Shown here: positions 33,356 to 41,232 of the stretch, piece after piece | How positions within the stretch are numbered: position 1 is the stretch's first letter | How the letters are laid out: each line of letters starts with the position of its first letter | Source of the DNA: Mycolicibacterium sp. CH28 | GTDB taxonomy: Bacteria > Actinomycetota > Actinomycetes > Mycobacteriales > Mycobacteriaceae | Direction: 5' to 3' | Length of the DNA stretch: 64,000 bases | Assembly: GCF_004745805.1 (NCBI RefSeq) | Contig: NZ_SRLQ01000001.1 | Coordinates: forward strand, 248,001-312,000 | Program-made: the position numbers and the translations under genes | The notes under the pieces: generated by a model | Told to the model about the DNA's origin: nothing | Database searches by the model: none | What the model saw: only the letters and a program-made list of their open reading frames with translations

Positions 33356-35155
33356 ATGGGCTTCAAGGAGGGCAATTTCCCGCCCGTCGACATCGAGACA
33401 TTCCTCGATCGTCCGCTGCGAGAACGCGTGAAAACCCTTGCCCTGCATTGGGTCGACTATGGCTTCGGGTCGCCGAAGATGATTCCGACGATCTATATCG
33501 TCAAAGTGCTGCTTCTCTACGTCGTCGTCGGCACAGCGGTGGCCACCTCGACATCGGGAGTCGGTCCGTTCTGGGAGGTGGCGAGTTGGTGGAACGTCCC
33601 GATCGTCTACCAGAAGCTGATCGTCTGGACGATGCTTCTCGAGGCGCTCGGACTCGCAGGCTCCTGGGGCCCCATCGCCGGCAAGTTCAAGCCGATGACC
33701 GGCGGTGTGCTGTTCTGGGCCCGGCCCGGCACCATCAGACTTCGACCGTGGCGACGGGTGCCGTTGACCGGCGGTGACGCCCGGACCGTGGTCGACGTTG
33801 CGATCTATGTGGCGTTCCTGGCCAGCCTCGTCGTCGTGATCGCCTCGCCGGGGGTGCCGAGCGCATCACTGAGTGCCGCTCTGCCGCAAGACACGTCGGG
33901 ACTGATCAGCCCGGCGCTTTTGGTGGCGCCGATCGTGCTGGTGGTGCTGTGTGGGTTGAGGGACAAGACGATATTCCTGGCGGCGCGTGGTGAGCAGTAC
34001 GTGCCGGCCCTGGTGTTCTTCGCGGCGCTCCCGTTCGTCGACATGATCATCGCGGCGAAACTGCTGCTCGTCGTGGTGTGGGTGGGTGCCGGTGTGTCGA
34101 AATTCGGACGCCACTTCACCAATGTCATCCCGCCGATGATCTCCAATACGCCTTGGATGCTCTCCAAGACGATTAAACGTCTGCACTACCGCAACTTTCC
34201 AGAAGACATCCGGCCATCTCATGCCGCCGGCCTGGTGGCACATGTCCTTGGCTCCACCGTCGAGATCGCCGCGCCACTGGTTCTGTTGTTCTCGACCAAC
34301 AGAACAGTGACATTGGCGGCGGCGGTACTGATGGTGTGCTTCCACCTGTTCATCTTCTCCACGTTCCCGCTGGCGGTTCCGCTGGAGTGGAATGCACTGT
34401 TCGCCTACCTGACGGTGTTCCTGTTCTTGGGCTTCCCCGCCTGGGACGGCTACGCCGTAGCTGACATGTCGTCACCCTGGCTGACGGTGGGCATCCTGGT
34501 GGCGCTTGCGTTCTTCCCCGTTCTCGGCAACCTGCGGCCCGACTTGGTGTCATTCCTACCCTCGATGCGTCAATACGCCGGCAACTGGGCCTCGGCCCTG
34601 TGGGCCTTTGCCCCCGGTGCCGAGGCGAAGCTCAACTCGATCGCGCACCGGCCCACCGTTAATCAGGTAGATCAACTACAAGCGATGGGCTACCCGCCCG
34701 CGGTTGCGGAGATCACCATGCAGCAGACGATTGCATGGCGGTCCATGCACAGCCAGGGCCGTGGCCTGTTCTCCGTGCTGCGCAGGCACATTCCGGATAT
34801 CGACCGATGGACGATCCGGGAGGGCGAGTTCGCCTGCAACTCGATGATCGGGTTCAACTTCGGCGACGGACACCTGCACAACATCGATTTGATCAATGCC
34901 GTCCAGTCAAGGGTTGGGTTCGCCCCGGGCGAGTGGCTCGTCGTATGGGTGGAGTCGCAGCCCATCCATCGCGGCACCCAGGACTACCAGGTCATCGACG
35001 CTGCACTCGGGGTGGTCGAACGTGGCACCTGGCGGGTACGTGACGCCGTCGACGCGCTGCCGTGGTTGCCGGACGGTCCGATCGATCACCAGGTCACGTG
35101 GCAACGGTCAGCAGATCCGGCGCGTCCGGTGCCGCACACCGCCACCAACGCCTGA
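33356..35155 (+). CDS. DUF3556-type multi-pass membrane protein
   Basis: 599 aa. About nine to ten helices span residues 40-420 (e.g. IYIVKVLLLYVVVGTAVA, AALPFVDMIIAAKLLLVVVWVGAGV, LMVCFHLFIFSTFPLAVPLEW); the last 160 residues are soluble, with FACNSMIGFNFGDGHLHN. The family is found mainly in mycobacteria and has no assigned function that I know. ATG 33356 is used: AAAGG lies 8 nt upstream; the frame extends to 33299 without support. In this block it may transport or modify a lipid substrate. Confidence 0.75.
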   Translation: MGFKEGNFPPVDIETFLDRPLRERVKTLALHWVDYGFGSPKMIPTIYIVKVLLLYVVVGTAVATSTSGVGPFWEVASWWNVPIVYQKLIVWTMLLEALGLAGSWGPIAGKFKPMTGGVLFWARPGTIRLRPWRRVPLTGGDARTVVDVAIYVAFLASLVVVIASPGVPSASLSAALPQDTSGLISPALLVAPIVLVVLCGLRDKTIFLAARGEQYVPALVFFAALPFVDMIIAAKLLLVVVWVGAGVSKFGRHFTNVIPPMISNTPWMLSKTIKRLHYRNFPEDIRPSHAAGLVAHVLGSTVEIAAPLVLLFSTNRTVTLAAAVLMVCFHLFIFSTFPLAVPLEWNALFAYLTVFLFLGFPAWDGYAVADMSSPWLTVGILVALAFFPVLGNLRPDLVSFLPSMRQYAGNWASALWAFAPGAEAKLNSIAHRPTVNQVDQLQAMGYPPAVAEITMQQTIAWRSMHSQGRGLFSVLRRHIPDIDRWTIREGEFACNSMIGFNFGDGHLHNIDLINAVQSRVGFAPGEWLVVWVESQPIHRGTQDYQVIDAALGVVERGTWRVRDAVDALPWLPDGPIDHQVTWQRSADPARPVPHTATNA

Positions 35156-35182
35156 GGTGACCGCAATCGGAGAGCGACGCAC

Positions 35183-36595
35183 ATGACGACGGCAGTGGTG
35201 GTCGGCAGCGGTCCCAACGGATTGGCCGCCGCGATCACGCTCGCTGAGGCGGGTATCGAGGTGAGGGTGCTCGAAGCCGCCGACGTGGTCGGCGGCGGCA
35301 TGCGATCGGGTGAGGCACTGCTGCCTGGAATGCTTCACGACCATTGCGCCGCGGTCCATCCCATGGCGGTCGGTTCCCCCTTCGTGGTGGAACACGACCT
35401 CGGCCGGTACGGATTGACCTGGGCGTGGCCCGAAATCGACTGTGCCCACCCGCTCGACGGTGGGACTGCCGGTGTGCTGTTCCGATCGGTGACACGGACC
35501 GCTGCGGAACTGGGTCCCGATGGCCGCCTGTGGCGGCGGCTCTTCGAGCGAACCGCAGCGGAATACGGTGACACCAAGACCGACATCATGGGACCCTTGC
35601 TCCGGCTGCCGAGCCACCCGATCAAGTTGGCGCGGTTCGGTATTCCGGCACTGGCTCCGGCGAGTGCACTGGCTGCGTTGATGCGCACCGAGCAGACCAA
35701 GGCGCTGTTCGGGGGGATCACAGCACATGCTTTCCACCGTCCGGATACGCCAATGAGTGCGGCTGTCGGACTGGGAATCTTGACCGCGGGACATCGTGAC
35801 GGGTGGCCCGTCGTAGTCGGTGGGTCGCAGGCCATCGCCTCGGCGATGACTGCGCTGTTCACCGAGCTGGGCGGACATATCGAAACCGGTGTCGCAGTGG
35901 GATACTCCGAGCCCGTTCCAGTCGCCGATATCGTGATGTGGGACGTGTCTCCTACGGCGTTGGCCGGTATCCTCGGCGACCGGATGCCGGCACGGGTGGC
36001 TCGGGCGCTCGGTCGATTCCGATACGGCCCGAGTGCGTTCAAGGTCGATTTTGCCGTCGAGGGCGGCGTGCCGTGGGCCGCCGAGGCCGTCCGGCAAGCA
36101 GGCACGGTGCACCTGGGTGGTTCCTTCGCCGAGCTCGCCGCCACCGAACGCGCTGTGCATGCCGGCCGAATGCCGGACCGGCCTTTTGTCCTGGTCGCTC
36201 AGCAGTATCTCGCCGACCCCGCAAGGTCGGTCGGTGACGTTCACCCGGTATACAGCTACGCTCATGTTCCCCATGGCTATACGGGTGACGCGTTCGGTGC
36301 CGTCGTCGCGCAGATCGAACGTTTTGCCCCTGGCTTCCGCGACCGGGTCGTCGCCCATCGGGTGAGTTCCCCAGCGGACTTTGCCGAGGGCAACGCCAAC
36401 TTCGTCGGCGGGAACATTCTCACCGGAGCGAAAGACATTCGCCAACTCGTCTTTGGGCCACGGATCGGTCTGCGGCCGTATGACATTGGCATCACCGGCC
36501 ACTACCTGTGCTCGGCGGCGACGCCGCCCGGACCAGGGGCACACGGGATGTGCGGCGTCCAGGCGGCGCGACGTGCGTTGCGCTCGTTGCCGTGA
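35183..36595 (+). CDS. FAD-dependent oxidoreductase, phytoene-desaturase-like
   Basis: 470 aa. N-terminal FAD fold VVVGSGPNGLAAAITLAEAG with downstream Glu (RVLEAADVVGGGMRS), then the amine-oxidase/phytoene-desaturase core and the C-terminal block DIGITGHYLCSAATPPGPG and GMCGVQAARRAL. Members desaturate or oxidise isoprenoid or lipid chains; the substrate here is unknown. ATG 35183, 27 nt after the DUF3556 gene. Confidence 0.83.
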   Translation: MTTAVVVGSGPNGLAAAITLAEAGIEVRVLEAADVVGGGMRSGEALLPGMLHDHCAAVHPMAVGSPFVVEHDLGRYGLTWAWPEIDCAHPLDGGTAGVLFRSVTRTAAELGPDGRLWRRLFERTAAEYGDTKTDIMGPLLRLPSHPIKLARFGIPALAPASALAALMRTEQTKALFGGITAHAFHRPDTPMSAAVGLGILTAGHRDGWPVVVGGSQAIASAMTALFTELGGHIETGVAVGYSEPVPVADIVMWDVSPTALAGILGDRMPARVARALGRFRYGPSAFKVDFAVEGGVPWAAEAVRQAGTVHLGGSFAELAATERAVHAGRMPDRPFVLVAQQYLADPARSVGDVHPVYSYAHVPHGYTGDAFGAVVAQIERFAPGFRDRVVAHRVSSPADFAEGNANFVGGNILTGAKDIRQLVFGPRIGLRPYDIGITGHYLCSAATPPGPGAHGMCGVQAARRALRSLP

Positions 36596-36620
36596 CCCAA
36601 GAACAATGAAGGAGACGGCT

Positions 36621-36971
36621 ATGACCCTGTTGGCCGACAAGATTGCCATCATCACCGGGGCGGGTGCAGACATCGGCCGGTGCTCCGCCCGCCGAATGGC
36701 AAGCGAAGGCGCCTCGATTGTCGCCACGGACATCGACGAGGGTGCGGCGCTGGAAACAGCGCTGCAGATCACCGAGAGCGGCGGTACCGCAATCGGTCTG
36801 CGGCACGACGTGACCGACGAAAGTCGCTGGATCGAGGTCGTGAACAAAACCATGCGTCAGCTGGGTGGCGTCGCCGATGTCGTGGTGTTTCTCGCCTCCG
36901 ACCGAGCTACTTACCTGACCGGTGCCGAGTTTGTCATCGACGGCGGCGCGATGAACACGATCATGATCTGA
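36621..36971 (+). pseudogene. Short-chain dehydrogenase with in-frame internal deletion
   Basis: Only 116 codons, against about 250 in the family. Residues 1-80 are a normal SDR start: KIAIITGAGADIGR (TGxxxGxG), TDID after strand 2, HDVTDES. Residues about 84-116 are a normal SDR end: VVFLASDRATYLTGAEFVIDGGAMN. The middle, with NNAG, the catalytic Ser and YxxxK, is missing, the join lying near 36860-36880 (QLGGVADVV). The frame is intact and AAGGAGA precedes ATG 36621, so a protein may be made, but it cannot be an active dehydrogenase. Confidence 0.85.
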
Positions 36972-37021
36972 GTCGCCTTGACCGACAGTCGAATCCCGAA
37001 ACAGAGACAGGACCAGCATTC

Positions 37022-38182
37022 ATGACCACGCGGCACGACTTCGATGTCTTCGAGCTTCCCGACGAGCACCACGAATTACGTTGTGCTATCCGGGCACTGG
37101 CAGAGCGGGAGATCGCTCCGCACGCCGCCGACGTCGATGAGGCGGCCAGATTCCCGACCGAAGCGCTCGACGCACTGACTTCGTCGGGTTTCAATGCCGT
37201 TCACGTACCGGACGGTTATGGCGGCCAGGGGGCAGATTCGGTGGCCGTATGTATCGTCATCGAGGAAGTTGCCCGGGTGTGCGCATCGTCGTCGCTCATC
37301 CCCGCCGTCAACAAGCTGGGCACGATGGGTCTGATCCTCAGCGGATCGGAGGAGCTCAAACGTCAGGTTCTGCCTTCCGTCGCCGACGGTGCTATGGCGT
37401 CTTACGCGCTGTCGGAACGTGAGGCGGGTTCGGATGCCGCCGCCATGAAGACCCGTGCCCGAGCGGATGGTAACCATTGGGTGCTCAACGGTTCCAAGTG
37501 TTGGATCACCAACGGCGGCAAGTCGACGTGGTACACGGTGATGGCGGTGACCGACCCTGGCGCTGGGCCACGTGGGATTTCGGCGTTCATCGTGCACAAG
37601 GATGACCCCGGGTTCACCGTCGGACCGTTGGAGAAGAAGCTCGGGATCAAGGGTTCACCGACCGCCGAGCTGTACTTCGAAGAGTGCACGATCCCGGTGG
37701 ACCGGATCATCGGCGAGCCTGGGACGGGGTTTCAGACGGCGTTGCGGACGCTGGACCATACCCGGCCGACCATCGGTGCGCAGGCCGTCGGAATTGCGCA
37801 GGGATCATTGGATTTTGCTCTGAGTTATGTTCAGGAGCGCCGACAGTTCGGTAGGCCGATCAGCTCGTTCCAGGCGGTCGAGTTCATGCTCGCCGAGATG
37901 GCTATGCGAATCGAAGCGGCACGGCTCATGGTGTACACCGCTGCGGCACGAGCCGAACGGGGGGAGAAGAACCTGACGTTCACCGCCGCGGCGGCGAAGT
38001 GTTTTGCCTCCGATGTCGCGATGCAGGTGACCACCGACGCCGTGCAGTTGGTCGGCGGTGCCGGTTACACCCGGGATTTCCCGGTCGAGCGAATGATGCG
38101 TGACGCCAAGATCACCCAGATCTACGAGGGCACCAATCAAATCCTGCGGGTTGTCATGGCGCGCTCCTTGCTGGCGCGCTGA
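37022..38182 (+). CDS. Acyl-CoA dehydrogenase (FadE25-like)
   Basis: FAD enzyme for alpha,beta-dehydrogenation of acyl-CoA; 386 aa. ASYALSEREAGSDAAAMKTRA and NGSKCWITNGG (FAD/substrate signatures), RRQFGRPISSFQ, QLVGGAGYTRDFPVERMMRDAK and catalytic Glu in QIYEGTNQI. Very like mycobacterial FadE25 along its length from memory. ATG 37022; the open frame upstream overlaps the SDR remnant and is ignored. Works naturally with the acyl-CoA synthetase at 31816. Confidence 0.93.
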   Translation: MTTRHDFDVFELPDEHHELRCAIRALAEREIAPHAADVDEAARFPTEALDALTSSGFNAVHVPDGYGGQGADSVAVCIVIEEVARVCASSSLIPAVNKLGTMGLILSGSEELKRQVLPSVADGAMASYALSEREAGSDAAAMKTRARADGNHWVLNGSKCWITNGGKSTWYTVMAVTDPGAGPRGISAFIVHKDDPGFTVGPLEKKLGIKGSPTAELYFEECTIPVDRIIGEPGTGFQTALRTLDHTRPTIGAQAVGIAQGSLDFALSYVQERRQFGRPISSFQAVEFMLAEMAMRIEAARLMVYTAAARAERGEKNLTFTAAAAKCFASDVAMQVTTDAVQLVGGAGYTRDFPVERMMRDAKITQIYEGTNQILRVVMARSLLAR

Positions 38183-38227
38183 CGCAGCGCGGCAAACACA
38201 CCTTTCCGTCTACCAAGGACACTCAAC

Positions 38228-39550
38228 ATGCTCAAGTCTTCTTTTCTGCTGCGCAGATTTCACGCCGTACTGTCGCTTGCCGTAGTGCTGGCAACCATTG
38301 CGGTCTCCGCACCGCTGGTCAATCCCGGGCCGGCGGCGGCCGACGACCGTCAGTACGAGCAGTTCTACACACCGCCAGAGACCCTGCCGCCGGGCGGGCC
38401 CGGCGATTTGATCCGTACCGAGCCATCGCGGATCGTGCTGGAACCCTCGGGTCAACTCGGCGCCTACGTCGGTACGGGCACGCGGATCATGTACCGCAGC
38501 ACTGACGCCCAGGGTAAGCCGGTCGCTGTGACCGGAACCTATATCGAGCCGGATGTGCCGTGGCCCGGCCAGGGTCCGCGACCGCTGTTGGCCTATGCGA
38601 CAGGTCCGTACGGTGCGGGCGAGCAGTGCGCGCCTTCCCGGCTGTTCGACCAGGGTATTCACTTCTCCCAGGGCTTCGACCTGATGTTGAACATGGAGGA
38701 GGGCTTCTTCGCCACCCTGTTGGCCCGGGGGTTCGCTCTGGTGGTCACTGACGGCGTCGGGATGGGGGTGCACGGCCCGCAATCGCCCCAGTTCCTCAAT
38801 CGGGTTGCCGCGGGGACGGCGTTGCTCGACGCGGCCCGGGCGGCCAAGAAGCTGCCGGGGACGTCGTTACGGCCCGACGGTCCGGTGGCGTTCTGGGGCT
38901 ATGCCTCGGGTGGGCAGGCATCGCTGTCGGCGGCCGAACAGGCCGCCACCTATGCCCCCGAACTCAAGATCGTCGGGACACTGGCCGACGCACCGGTGAC
39001 CGATGTCGCCGCGGCGATCCCGGGCATCGATGGGAACTTCTTCGCGGTACTGGCTGGGTATCTGCTTCGCGGGATCATCGCTGCCTACCCCGAGACCGAG
39101 CAGGCGATTCGGGACACTTTGACCCCGAGGGGATTGCAGATGCTGGACTGGTCCGGTCACACCTGCCTGCTGCAGGGCGGTGTCGACTACGCTTTCCGCC
39201 ACCTCGAATACTGGTTCAACACCGACCTTGGCGCCTTGGTGTCGAATGATCCGTTCAAGAGCCTGCTCGCGGCGCAGCGGGTTGGGAATATCAAACCCAC
39301 TGGGCCGGTGTACATTTCACACAACCGGTGGGATCCGCTGGTTCCGTATCAGTCGGCGCGGGATACGGCCGGCGACTGGTGTTCGATGGGCGCCGACGTC
39401 CAGTTCTGGACCAACGAACAACCTCCACTGTTCAACAAGCTGGACATCAACAACCTGCTGCCGCTGTATGTCGACGGTGAGCGCAATATGCAATGGCTGG
39501 CAGACCGATTCAACGGGGTACCCGCGACGCCGAACTGTGGGCAGTTCTGA
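38228..39550 (+). CDS. Exported lipase-fold protein lacking nucleophile Ser and catalytic His
   Basis: 440 aa with a signal peptide (basic LLRRF, hydrophobic about 14-30, AAAD cleavage region near 38). It follows the secretory-lipase fold (PF03583-like), but the elbow reads FWGYASGGQAS: Ala226 stands where the related protein at 13794-15143 has Ser (GYSGGG). Asp369 is kept (NRWDPLV), yet there is no His after residue 365, so the His of SEHMLLH has no counterpart before QWLADRF. Likely a non-catalytic binding protein, unless Ser227 acts instead. AAGGA precedes ATG 38228. Last gene of the lipid block. Confidence 0.83.
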   Translation: MLKSSFLLRRFHAVLSLAVVLATIAVSAPLVNPGPAAADDRQYEQFYTPPETLPPGGPGDLIRTEPSRIVLEPSGQLGAYVGTGTRIMYRSTDAQGKPVAVTGTYIEPDVPWPGQGPRPLLAYATGPYGAGEQCAPSRLFDQGIHFSQGFDLMLNMEEGFFATLLARGFALVVTDGVGMGVHGPQSPQFLNRVAAGTALLDAARAAKKLPGTSLRPDGPVAFWGYASGGQASLSAAEQAATYAPELKIVGTLADAPVTDVAAAIPGIDGNFFAVLAGYLLRGIIAAYPETEQAIRDTLTPRGLQMLDWSGHTCLLQGGVDYAFRHLEYWFNTDLGALVSNDPFKSLLAAQRVGNIKPTGPVYISHNRWDPLVPYQSARDTAGDWCSMGADVQFWTNEQPPLFNKLDINNLLPLYVDGERNMQWLADRFNGVPATPNCGQF

Positions 39551-39595
39551 GCGTTGAGGCGTCTGACTCAGTCGAAACCGCTGCGGGCCAAGGCG

Positions 39596-40393
39596 TTAGA
39601 CGTCGATTGGTGCGGCCTTGGCTCGTGCCGTCCAGCGGCCATGGTCGTAACCGACCGTGATCGGATACGAGAACGCGGCGGTGACGTGGTCGGTGGTGAT
39701 GGTTTCGCGGGCCGGGCCGCTGGCCACGGTGCGCCCGTCGGCGATCAACAGGGCGTGGGTGGTGGTGGTCGGCAGCTCTTCGAGGTGATGGGTCACCAGG
39801 ATCGACGCCACCTCCGGGTGGGTCTGATCGAGCGAGTCGATCGTCTCGAGCAGCTGTTCCCGGGCCGCGACGTCCAGCCCGGTGGTCGGCTCGTCGAGCA
39901 GCAGCAATTCGGGTTCGGAAACCAGCGCGCGGGCAATGAGGGTGCGCCCCCGCTCGCCCTGCGACAGGGTCGGCCACACGGCGTCGGCCTTACGGGTCAT
40001 GCCGACCGCGGCCAGCATCGCGTCGGCGCGGTCGGCTTCGGCCGGACTCGGCGCCCAGCGCATCGGGATGTCGATGGTCGCGGTGATACCGGTCAGCACC
40101 ACCTCACGCACGGTCAGTGAATACTGCAGCCGGTGGCGGGGATTGACGTGTCCGATGGCCCGGCGCAGGACGGCCAGGTCGGTGCGCCCCATCTGGCTCC
40201 CCAGCACCCGGACGGTGCCGGTGGTCGGAAAGGTGACTGCCGCACAGAACCCCAGCAGGGTGCTTTTGCCGGCTCCGTTGGGCCCGAGTAGCGCCCAGTG
40301 TTCGCCGGCGTTCACCGTGAGTGAGATGCCGTCGATGATCTGCTTGCCGTCGCGGCGGAATGTCACGTCTGCGATCTCGAGAACCGTTGTCAT
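39596..40393 (-). CDS. ABC transporter ATP-binding protein, no partner permease nearby
   Basis: 265-aa ATPase. Walker A GPNGAGKST, Q-loop region NPRHRLQYS, signature LSQGERGR, Walker B LLLLDEPTTGLD, switch His in VTHHLEELP. No membrane or binding protein gene is adjacent. ATG 40393 overlaps the gntR-family stop (ATGA), so the two are coupled; the longer frame upstream is a shadow. It resembles stand-alone ATPases annotated as molybdenum/iron type, but the substrate cannot be told. Confidence 0.88.
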   Translation of the reverse strand: MTTVLEIADVTFRRDGKQIIDGISLTVNAGEHWALLGPNGAGKSTLLGFCAAVTFPTTGTVRVLGSQMGRTDLAVLRRAIGHVNPRHRLQYSLTVREVVLTGITATIDIPMRWAPSPAEADRADAMLAAVGMTRKADAVWPTLSQGERGRTLIARALVSEPELLLLDEPTTGLDVAAREQLLETIDSLDQTHPEVASILVTHHLEELPTTTTHALLIADGRTVASGPARETITTDHVTAAFSYPITVGYDHGRWTARAKAAPIDV

Positions 40394-41070
40394 GTAAAGG
40401 ACTCCTTCAACGTCGTCAGATGGGATCGGCTCGCGGCGGCAGCAGCAGCGGCATCGCGCGCGGCGATCGCGTCCGCGAGTTGCTGGTGCGCTGCGTGGTC
40501 GGCTTCCTCCGAGGGGACCGGGCTGATCTTGAGCATGTCGATCATCGCCAGCCGCAATCGCGGCAGGAAGGCGTCGAACAATTGGGTCAGAACGTCGTTG
40601 TGCGCGGCCACCACAACCGCCCGGTGGAACGCCGCGTCGGCGTCCACGTGATCGGGCACGGACGTTCCCAACACTCCGCGGGCCGCCAGGGTCCGCCGGA
40701 TCGCGCGCAGGTCGGCAGGTGTACGTCGGGTCGCCGCGAGCGCAGCGGCCTCGGCCTCGATCGCGATGCGCGCCTCGATCACGGCGGCGATGGTCGCGCG
40801 TCGCAGGATGGTGTCCCAGTCCTCGGCGGGTTCCACTGCGGTGACGAATACTCCGGCGCCCTGGCGGCTCTCGAGTACCCCCTTGCCGGCGAGCTCGCGG
40901 ATCGCCTCGCGCAGCGTCGAGCGGCCTACGCCCAATTGCGCCGCGAGGGTGGTTTCGCCGGGAAGTCGGTGTCCCAGCGGCCATTCGCCGGCGCGGATGC
41001 GTGCGAGCAATAGCTCGGCCGCTTGGGCGGCGAGCGGGTGGCGCTGGACTTGGGCAACCGGCGAAGCCAT
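40390..41070 (-). CDS. GntR-family regulator, FadR (FCD) subfamily
   Basis: 226 aa. Winged helix in residues 8-75: LLLARIRAGEWPLGHRLPGE, TTLAAQLGVGRSTLREAI, LESRQGAGVFV; helical FCD ligand domain in 90-220 with metal-type His in DADAAFHRAVV and EEADHAAHQQL. It diverges from leuA, with an inverted repeat over its promoter. FCD regulators often sense small organic acids, which would fit control of a 2-isopropylmalate synthase-like gene. Start ATG 41070 with GAGAGG upstream. Confidence 0.88.
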   Translation of the reverse strand: MASPVAQVQRHPLAAQAAELLLARIRAGEWPLGHRLPGETTLAAQLGVGRSTLREAIRELAGKGVLESRQGAGVFVTAVEPAEDWDTILRRATIAAVIEARIAIEAEAAALAATRRTPADLRAIRRTLAARGVLGTSVPDHVDADAAFHRAVVVAAHNDVLTQLFDAFLPRLRLAMIDMLKISPVPSEEADHAAHQQLADAIAARDAAAAAAASRSHLTTLKESFT

Positions 41071-41081
41071 GGCGAACCTCT

Positions 41082-41100
41082 CTACTTGTCTGAGGAGTAG
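41082..41100. promoter_or_regulatory. Candidate GntR/FadR-type operator
   Basis: CTACT-N9-AGTAG, containing TTGTCTGAGGA, close to the TNGTNNNACNA pattern of the FadR subfamily. It lies between gntR ATG and the leuA leader and overlaps the gntR transcription start. Confidence 0.55.
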
Positions 41101-41108
41101 TGTACGGT
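41098..41108. promoter_or_regulatory. Overlapping divergent -10 elements (gntR and leuA leader)
   Basis: Plus strand TACGGT (41103-41108), 9 nt before leader ATG 41118. Minus strand TACACT (41104-41099) for gntR. The two share bases, so the promoters compete and one bound repressor could affect both. Confidence 0.45.
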
Positions 41109-41117
41109 GTCGTCATC

Positions 41118-41159
41118 ATGATGTGCGCACTTGTTCTTAGCCGCCGCGGCGGGGCCTGA
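41118..41159 (+). CDS. Leader peptide of leuA, candidate attenuator
   Basis: 13-aa ORF MMCALVLSRRGGA with Leu-Val-Leu coded CTT GTT CTT; CTT is rare in this genome's genes. The codons after it hold the perfect palindrome CCGCCGCGGCGG (41141-41152). ATG lies 9 nt after a -10, so it is nearly leaderless. Leader-peptide control of leuA is known in actinobacteria; ribosome stalling at the Leu codons is the inferred sensor. Confidence 0.65.
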   Translation: MMCALVLSRRGGA

Positions 41160-41232
41160 CTGACCGGTTCCCTTCCGCGGGGTGAAGTTGCGCCGGTCGA
41201 ATCCATCCCAAGCCCCGCAGGAAGCGACCACC

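Noticed and set aside
38228..39550. Sequencing frameshift as the cause of the missing lipase residues
   Set aside because: The fold matches on both sides of Ala226 and to WLADRF at the end in a single frame, so point changes rather than a frameshift explain it.
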